From assembly GCA_019638355.1 (NCBI GenBank), contig JAHBTY010000001.1, positions 558,001-622,000 of the forward strand: 64,000 bases of DNA. The letters are read 5' to 3'. The number at the start of each line of letters is the position of its first letter. Position 1 is the first letter of the stretch. This document shows, piece by piece, positions 59,626 to 64,000 of this stretch. Made by a program: the position numbers and the translations under genes. The notes beneath the pieces are model-generated. The model saw nothing but the letters and a program-made list of their open reading frames with translations. It did not search any database and was not told where the DNA came from. The DNA is from Cyclobacteriaceae bacterium (GTDB lineage Bacteria; Bacteroidota; Bacteroidia; Cytophagales; Cyclobacteriaceae).

Positions 59626-60047
59626 AAGACATTACCAAGAAATACACAAACGGAGAAGTTACCATTGTGTGGAAACCCAATCAATGCATTCACTCCACCA
59701 TTTGTTTTAAAGGTTTGGGGCAGGTGTTCGACCCGAGGCGCAGACCGTGGGTAACCCCCGAGCAAGCCACTACTGCACAGATTGTTGATCAGATAAAAAA
59801 ATGCCCTTCGGGAGCATTGAGTTATTACATGAACAATGAAACAGAAGAGCCTGTAAAAGTTGAAACCGAAACGATTGTAGAAACATCGCCTAATGGTCCA
59901 TTATTGGTTTATGGAAATGTTGCTATTAAAGATGCAGCGGGCAATCTTACCAAAAAGCACAACGTAACCGCATTTTGTCGCTGTGGCGCATCGGCTAATA
60001 AGCCCTTCTGCGATGGCAGTCATAAGCGAATAGGTTTTGAAGGGTAA
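59622..60047 (+). CDS. Fe-S protein with Fer4_19 and CDGSH domains
   Basis: The 141-residue protein has an N-terminal divergent 4Fe-4S mono-cluster domain (Fer4_19; CIHSTICFKG ... CPSGALSYY). A C-terminal CDGSH zinc-finger-like Fe-S domain follows, with the strict signature CRCGASANKPFCDGSH (3 Cys, 1 His, 2Fe-2S). It would carry or sense electrons. It overlaps the upstream reductase gene by 4 bp, so it may be that enzyme's redox partner. Confidence 0.9.
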   Translation: MKDITKKYTNGEVTIVWKPNQCIHSTICFKGLGQVFDPRRRPWVTPEQATTAQIVDQIKKCPSGALSYYMNNETEEPVKVETETIVETSPNGPLLVYGNVAIKDAAGNLTKKHNVTAFCRCGASANKPFCDGSHKRIGFEG

Positions 60048-60117
60048 CCCCGTGAATCTTTTTTAATGATTGCCAGAAGTAAGTAAACTATCAGTATTTT
60101 ACACGAAATTATAAACA

Positions 60118-61017
60118 ATGAAAAGGTATGCGCTGCTGGTATTGTTGCTTGTGAGTACGGTTGTGGTACTACAGGCGCAAAAGCTTTATAATGAAGAAGC
60201 GTTGATCGCCAATCTAAAGTTTCTTTCTTCTGATTCGCTGAAAGGACGACAAACCGGCTCTCCAGGAAATGCAACAGCCCGTACCTTTATTCTCAACCAG
60301 TTTAAGAAGTTAAACCTTTTACCTTTTGAATCAGGTTATGAACTTCCTTTTGAATTTGAAACACGAGGCGGTGAGAAGATAAAAGGTGTTAATGTGGCAG
60401 GTTGGATTAAAGGCAGGAAAGATTCCTACCTGGTTGTTTCAGCCCACTACGATCATGTGGGTGTGCGCAACGAAAAAATATACAATGGTGCCGATGATAA
60501 TGCTTCCGGAACCAGTGCATTGTTTGCGGTTGCTGAGTATTTTGGTAAACACAAACCCGAACATTCCATTTTAGTGGTGGCTTTTGATGCCGAAGAGATG
60601 GGCTTGCGCGGAGCCAGCGCGTTTGTGGCTAAACCACCGGTGGCCCTCGAAAAAATCAGGGTTAATCTGAACATGGATATGGTGGCCCGTGCAGATAAAG
60701 GTGAGTTAGTAGCGTGTGGCACTTTTTATTATCCACAATTAAAACCTTTGCTGGAAGGAATTGGCTCTGAAAAAGTGAAGCTTGTATTTGGACACGATGA
60801 CCCTGATACCTATAAAGGACAAGACAACTGGACATTTTCTTCCGATCATGGGCCCTTTCATCGCGCTAATATTCCATTTGTTTATTTTGGAGTAGAAGAT
60901 CACAAAGATTATCATCAACCTACCGATGATTTTGAGTTGGTAAACACCGAGATTTATAAGGACTGTGTTCGAATGGTTATTCAGTCGGTAACCAAAATCG
61001 ATAAAGGACTTAAATAA
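60118..61017 (+). CDS. Secreted M28-family zinc aminopeptidase
   Basis: The 299-residue protein has a signal peptide (MKRYALLVLLLVSTVVVLQAQ) and the M28 zinc ligand set: SAHYDHVG, NGADDNASGTSAL, FDAEEMGLRG, NMDMVARAD and DYHQPTDDF. It removes N-terminal residues from peptides in the periplasm or outside. It has no protease-associated domain. It stands alone after the detoxification cluster. Confidence 0.92.
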   Translation: MKRYALLVLLLVSTVVVLQAQKLYNEEALIANLKFLSSDSLKGRQTGSPGNATARTFILNQFKKLNLLPFESGYELPFEFETRGGEKIKGVNVAGWIKGRKDSYLVVSAHYDHVGVRNEKIYNGADDNASGTSALFAVAEYFGKHKPEHSILVVAFDAEEMGLRGASAFVAKPPVALEKIRVNLNMDMVARADKGELVACGTFYYPQLKPLLEGIGSEKVKLVFGHDDPDTYKGQDNWTFSSDHGPFHRANIPFVYFGVEDHKDYHQPTDDFELVNTEIYKDCVRMVIQSVTKIDKGLK

Positions 61018-61039
61018 AAATTATCTTCCCGGCTTCGAA

Positions 61040-61408
61040 TTACATCTCGCATCCGAATCTAAGTGTGTTACCACTTGGATCGGTTACGTAGAATTCTCGC
61101 ATACCCCAACTTTGGTTTAGGGGACCATTATGAACGGGTGAATCAGGGTTATTTGGAATCACCAATCCTCTGCTTACGTATTTCTGAAACAAGTAGTCAA
61201 CTTCGTTAACTCGCACATAAACATTAATGCCTGCTTTTTGGTCGTCCGCTAAACAGGTAAGCATAAGTTCAGCACCTGCGTTAACTAAATCCACAACCCA
61301 ATCGTTAGCAGATGCTTGTTGGTATTTTAATTGGAAATCCAAAACGAGGGTATAAAAATCAATGGCCTCTTTCATATTGCGGCAGTAAAGAATTGGGATT
61401 GTTTTCAC
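61040..61408 (-). CDS. VOC-family (glyoxalase/bleomycin-resistance) protein
   Basis: The 122-residue protein is a single VOC module: ILYCRNMKEAIDFYTLVLDF at the N-terminus and NQSWGMREFYVTDPSGNTLRFG at the C-terminus. The first metal-ligand position is not a His (IPILYCRN). It may bind a small ligand without catalysis. Convergent with the M28 gene. Confidence 0.87.
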   Translation of the reverse strand: MKTIPILYCRNMKEAIDFYTLVLDFQLKYQQASANDWVVDLVNAGAELMLTCLADDQKAGINVYVRVNEVDYLFQKYVSRGLVIPNNPDSPVHNGPLNQSWGMREFYVTDPSGNTLRFGCEM

Positions 61409-61530
61409 AGTATTTAAAATTAAGATTTAATCTCGTTAGAAAATAATGATTGAATTATATGAAGTATGGAAGCTTAAATTATTTCCGCGATAATTTTAAA
61501 TCCGCTACTGGGTTTAAACAACTTCGGTAA

Positions 61531-61566
61531 AAAAAACAGGCTGCCAATTGAACCAGCAGCCTGTTT
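61531..61566 (-). terminator. Rho-independent terminator of the floA operon
   Basis: AAACAGGCTG (61534-61543) and CAGCCTGTTT (61557-61566) form a perfect 10-bp stem with a 13-nt loop. Read on the minus strand the stem is followed by a T run, 22 nt after the floA stop. Confidence 0.9.
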
Positions 61567-61587
61567 ACAGAATGAACGCAAGTAACT

Positions 61588-62562
61588 TTACTCTGATTTG
61601 GTTTTACCCGAGCCAGAGATAGACTGGCGCATATCGGTATCGGCTTGTACATTTTGCATTTTGTAGTAATCCATTACCCCCAGGTTTCCTTTTAAGAAAG
61701 CTTCGGCTATAGCTTTGGGAATTTCGGCTTCGGCCTGAATTACATTTGCTTTTGCTTCCTGTGCTTTCGCGATCATTTCTTGCTCTAAGGCAACCGCCAT
61801 CGCTCTTCTTTCTTCGGCCCGTGCTTCAGCAACTTTTAAATCGGCAGCAGCCTGATCGGTTTGAAGTTTTGCACCAATGTTAGCTCCTACATCTACATCG
61901 GCAATATCAATGGAAAGAATTTCAAATGCAGTACCGGCATCCAATCCGCGTGAAAGTACCAGCTTCGAAATTTTGTCGGGGTTGGCCAATACTTCTTTGT
62001 GCGATTGCGCTGAACCAATAGAGGTTACAATACCTTCACCCACACGTGCCAGAATAGTATCTTCACCGGCACCACCTACCAATTGCTGAATGCTGGCCCG
62101 TACGGTTACGCGTGCAACGGCAATCAACTGAATACCATCGGCAGCCACTGCTGCAACTTTTGGTGTGGTAATCACTTTCGGGTTTACCGAAATCTGTACG
62201 GCTTCAAACACATCCCGACCTGCAAGATCGATGGCAGTAGCCTGTTTAAAATCCAGGCTGATGTTCGCTTTTTCTGCTGAGATAAGCGCCCGAATTACAT
62301 TGGGTACGTTACCACCGGCCAGGTAGTGAGTTTCCAATTCGTTAGTGGTTACTTTTAAGCCAGCCTTGTTGGCGGTAATAAGTGAGTTAACTATTACTCC
62401 GGGTGGTACTTTCCTAATGCGCATCCCGATCAACGATCCGATGGTTACTTTAACTCCGGCAAAGATGGCGGTAATCCACAACCCCACCGGTACAAAGTAG
62501 AGGAACATGAAAAACCCTACTATACCAATAAAAATAATAAAGATAAATGCTAAGCCTTCCAT
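61588..62562 (-). CDS. floA: Flotillin-like protein FloA
   Basis: The 324-residue protein has an N-terminal membrane hairpin (residues 5-50), then the flotillin-like beta and helical region. Distinctive FloA segments are [54 protein letters not shown] and the long C-terminal coiled coil. It organises membrane microdomains. The nfeD gene ends 4 nt upstream, as is usual for this pair. Confidence 0.97.
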   Translation of the reverse strand: MEGLAFIFIIFIGIVGFFMFLYFVPVGLWITAIFAGVKVTIGSLIGMRIRKVPPGVIVNSLITANKAGLKVTTNELETHYLAGGNVPNVIRALISAEKANISLDFKQATAIDLAGRDVFEAVQISVNPKVITTPKVAAVAADGIQLIAVARVTVRASIQQLVGGAGEDTILARVGEGIVTSIGSAQSHKEVLANPDKISKLVLSRGLDAGTAFEILSIDIADVDVGANIGAKLQTDQAAADLKVAEARAEERRAMAVALEQEMIAKAQEAKANVIQAEAEIPKAIAEAFLKGNLGVMDYYKMQNVQADTDMRQSISGSGKTKSE

Positions 62563-62566
62563 AGTT

Positions 62567-63037
62567 TTAGTTTATAGGTTCTACAATAATTTGATTTGAG
62601 GTTATTTTAACAATGCGTACTGTACTTCCACTATCTAAATACTCGCCAACAGTTTTTACTTCATATTCTTTATCGCCTAACAGTGCTTTGCCAATGGGGC
62701 GCAAGGCAGATGTTGCCTTGCCCTCCATGCCAACTGTTAAGGCATTCAGACTACCTTCGTTTACTTTGCTATCAATAGAAGATTTTAATGAAAATCTTCC
62801 CCACACATTGGTTTTAAAAGAAAAGTAAAACACTAACCCTGAAACTACTGCTGATACTCCTACCAACGTCCAACCGGTTTCGCTACCAAAGTATTTAAAT
62901 CCAAACCCAACTCCGGCAATCAGAAAAATAAAGCCAATGATGCCCACCACTGTTGTGCCAGGCACAAATATTATTTCAGCCACAATCAGAGCCAGGCCAA
63001 ATAAGATCAAACTAATTACAGTTACCCACTCAATCAC
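62567..63037 (-). CDS. NfeD-family membrane protein
   Basis: The 156-residue protein has three or four hydrophobic helices (residues 5-80) and a C-terminal OB-fold domain ([41 protein letters not shown]). NfeD proteins partner with flotillins; the short form lacks the ClpP-like protease domain, as here. It lies 4 nt before floA on the same strand. Confidence 0.92.
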   Translation of the reverse strand: MIEWVTVISLILFGLALIVAEIIFVPGTTVVGIIGFIFLIAGVGFGFKYFGSETGWTLVGVSAVVSGLVFYFSFKTNVWGRFSLKSSIDSKVNEGSLNALTVGMEGKATSALRPIGKALLGDKEYEVKTVGEYLDSGSTVRIVKITSNQIIVEPIN

Positions 63038-63117
63038 GCTAAGCCAGTTTATATTTTCAGGGAATTATAAAAGTAGTTAAAATTTATGTCTAAAAACCCT
63101 TCTGGTATTTTAGCCTG

Positions 63118-63140
63118 GTTATAAAGACCTGAAAGGTTTA
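63118..63140. repeat. Single arm of a dispersed repeat after proS
   Basis: This 23-nt segment agrees at 21 of 23 positions with 21053-21075. It lies just after the proS stop and may belong to the same dispersed intergenic family. Confidence 0.55.
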
Positions 63141-63144
63141 ACAT

Positions 63145-64000
63145 CTAATAAGCCCGTGCAAAAAGCACTCTTTTTGTTGAGGGTTTGCCGGAATACACAC
63201 AAACGCCTGCTTCTTCTTTTGCGTCCATCGGTATGCAACGAATGGTAGCCTTTGTTTCATCTTTAATGGCTGCTTCTGTTTCGGTGGTGCCATCCCAATG
63301 TGCTGACACAAAACCACCTTTTTCATCCAACACTTTTTTAAAATCAGCGTACGAATCTACCGGTGTAATCATAGAAGTTCTGAACGCGAGTGCTTTTTGG
63401 TAAATGTTGGTCTGAATTTCATCCAACAATGCTGGTATGGCCGTGGCAATCTCATCCAAAGCCATTACCTGTTTTGTCTTGGTATCTCTGCGTGCAACTT
63501 CTGCTGTTTTATTTTCCAGATCGCGCGGCCCGATGGCAATCCGCACCGGTACGCCTTTCAATTCGTATTCAGCAAACTTGAAACCCGGCTTGTGGGTATC
63601 GCGGTTATCGAACTTAACCGAGTAGCCTTGCTTGCGAAGTGCTTCAGCAATTTTATTGGCTTGCTCCGAAATCCGATCCAATTCTTCCGTTGTTTTAAAG
63701 ATCGGAACAATTACTACGTGAATAGGTGCCAGTTTTGGTGGCAACACCAACCCATCATCATCGGAATGAGCCATAATAAGTGCACCCATCAATCGGGTGC
63801 TTACACCCCACGAGGTACCCCACACTTTTTCGAGCTTACCTTCTTTGTTGGTGAACTGTACATTAAATGCATCCGCAAAATTTTGTCCCAAAAAGTGAGA
63901 GGTTCCGGCCTGCAAGGCTTTTCCATCCTGCATCATGGCTTCAATGCAATAAGTATCAACGGCTCCTGGAAAGCGTTCACCTTCTGACTTCCGACCTTTA
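63145..64000 (-). CDS. proS: Proline-tRNA ligase, 5' part outside the window
   Basis: The frame is open to the right edge: [20 protein letters not shown] precedes the Met at 63936, so the gene is truncated at its 5' end and about 284 residues are visible. They include [21 protein letters not shown] (motif 2/3 region), [22 protein letters not shown] and the anticodon-binding HVVIVPIF ... [16 protein letters not shown]. The C-terminal zinc-binding-like domain ends ARAY. This is the archaeal/eukaryotic-type ProRS (ProS type 3), not the long bacterial type with an editing domain. Confidence 0.95.
   Translation of the reverse strand, partial: KGRKSEGERFPGAVDTYCIEAMMQDGKALQAGTSHFLGQNFADAFNVQFTNKEGKLEKVWGTSWGVSTRLMGALIMAHSDDDGLVLPPKLAPIHVVIVPIFKTTEELDRISEQANKIAEALRKQGYSVKFDNRDTHKPGFKFAEYELKGVPVRIAIGPRDLENKTAEVARRDTKTKQVMALDEIATAIPALLDEIQTNIYQKALAFRTSMITPVDSYADFKKVLDEKGGFVSAHWDGTTETEAAIKDETKATIRCIPMDAKEEAGVCVYSGKPSTKRVLFARAY

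Noticed and set aside
63397-63987. Antisense frame opposite proS
   Set aside because: proS motifs on the minus strand are clear; the opposite frame shows no domain.
1-64000. CRISPR arrays, tRNA or rRNA genes, insertion sequences
   Set aside because: I looked for regularly spaced repeats, clover-leaf tails and transposase motifs and saw none.

Overview
This window looks like chromosomal DNA of a member of the Bacteroidota, most likely Cytophagales. The evidence is the gene content: a DUF1573 protein, carboxypeptidase-regulatory-like and TonB-plug-like proteins, a BBP2 porin, a eukaryotic-type glutamine synthetase (GSII), archaeal-style ProRS and FloA/NfeD. Some promoters carry the Bacteroidota -7 consensus TAnnTTTG. 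Coding density is high. I see no rRNA, tRNA, CRISPR array, prophage or insertion sequence.

Layout. 1-4.8 kb: end of an AsmA-like gene, mazG, a small Cys-containing membrane protein, glmM and a cysteine desulfurase. 4.8-6.0 kb: an AT-richer two-gene insert with a ClpP-fold protease of the SDH_sah family. 6.0-12.2 kb: a CoA-transferase, a Rossmann/DUF2520 protein, a protein with two TonB-plug-like repeats, DUF1573, a histidine kinase/response regulator pair and a MoxR ATPase. 12.3-19.4 kb: a minus-strand block with three SurA-type folding factors and a partner-switching trio (SpoIIE phosphatase, STAS protein, HATPase). 19.4-22.6 kb: guaB with a structured leader, an RlpA-like protein and a TauE permease. 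22.7-28.3 kb: a TetR-ABC-HlyD-TolC export operon whose ABC protein has lost most catalytic ATPase residues. 28.3-35.3 kb: a phosphodiesterase lipoprotein, an FAD amine oxidase, a ribosylnicotinamide-kinase-like protein, a ClC-ydeI-SDR operon and a MarR regulator. 35.3-39.5 kb: nitrogen assimilation (amt, porin, GSII). 39.5-48 kb: accessory genes, including two zinc-ribbon membrane proteins, a rhomboid-MORN-TonB_C fusion, a truncated haemoglobin, a RibD-like reductase with a truncated second copy between inverted hairpin repeats, and an overlapping PIN-domain pair that resembles a toxin-antitoxin module. 48-50.7 kb: a GH63 glucosidase.

50.8-60.1 kb is a dense detoxification cluster: an HxlR regulator (the family of Bacillus YodB), a DJ-1/PfpI protein, bestrophin and K+ channels, two F420-reductase-like NADP oxidoreductases, MhqD-like and MhqO-like enzymes, pirin, nitroreductase, OsmC and a CDGSH protein. 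I infer a quinone/electrophile stress regulon. 60-64 kb: an M28 peptidase, a VOC protein, floA-nfeD and the 3' part of proS.

The best candidates for undescribed biology are the PIN-domain pair, the rhomboid-MORN-TonB_C fusion, the export operon with a degenerate ABC protein, and the repeat-flanked truncated reductase copy. All functional assignments come from reading motifs by eye; no database search was run.
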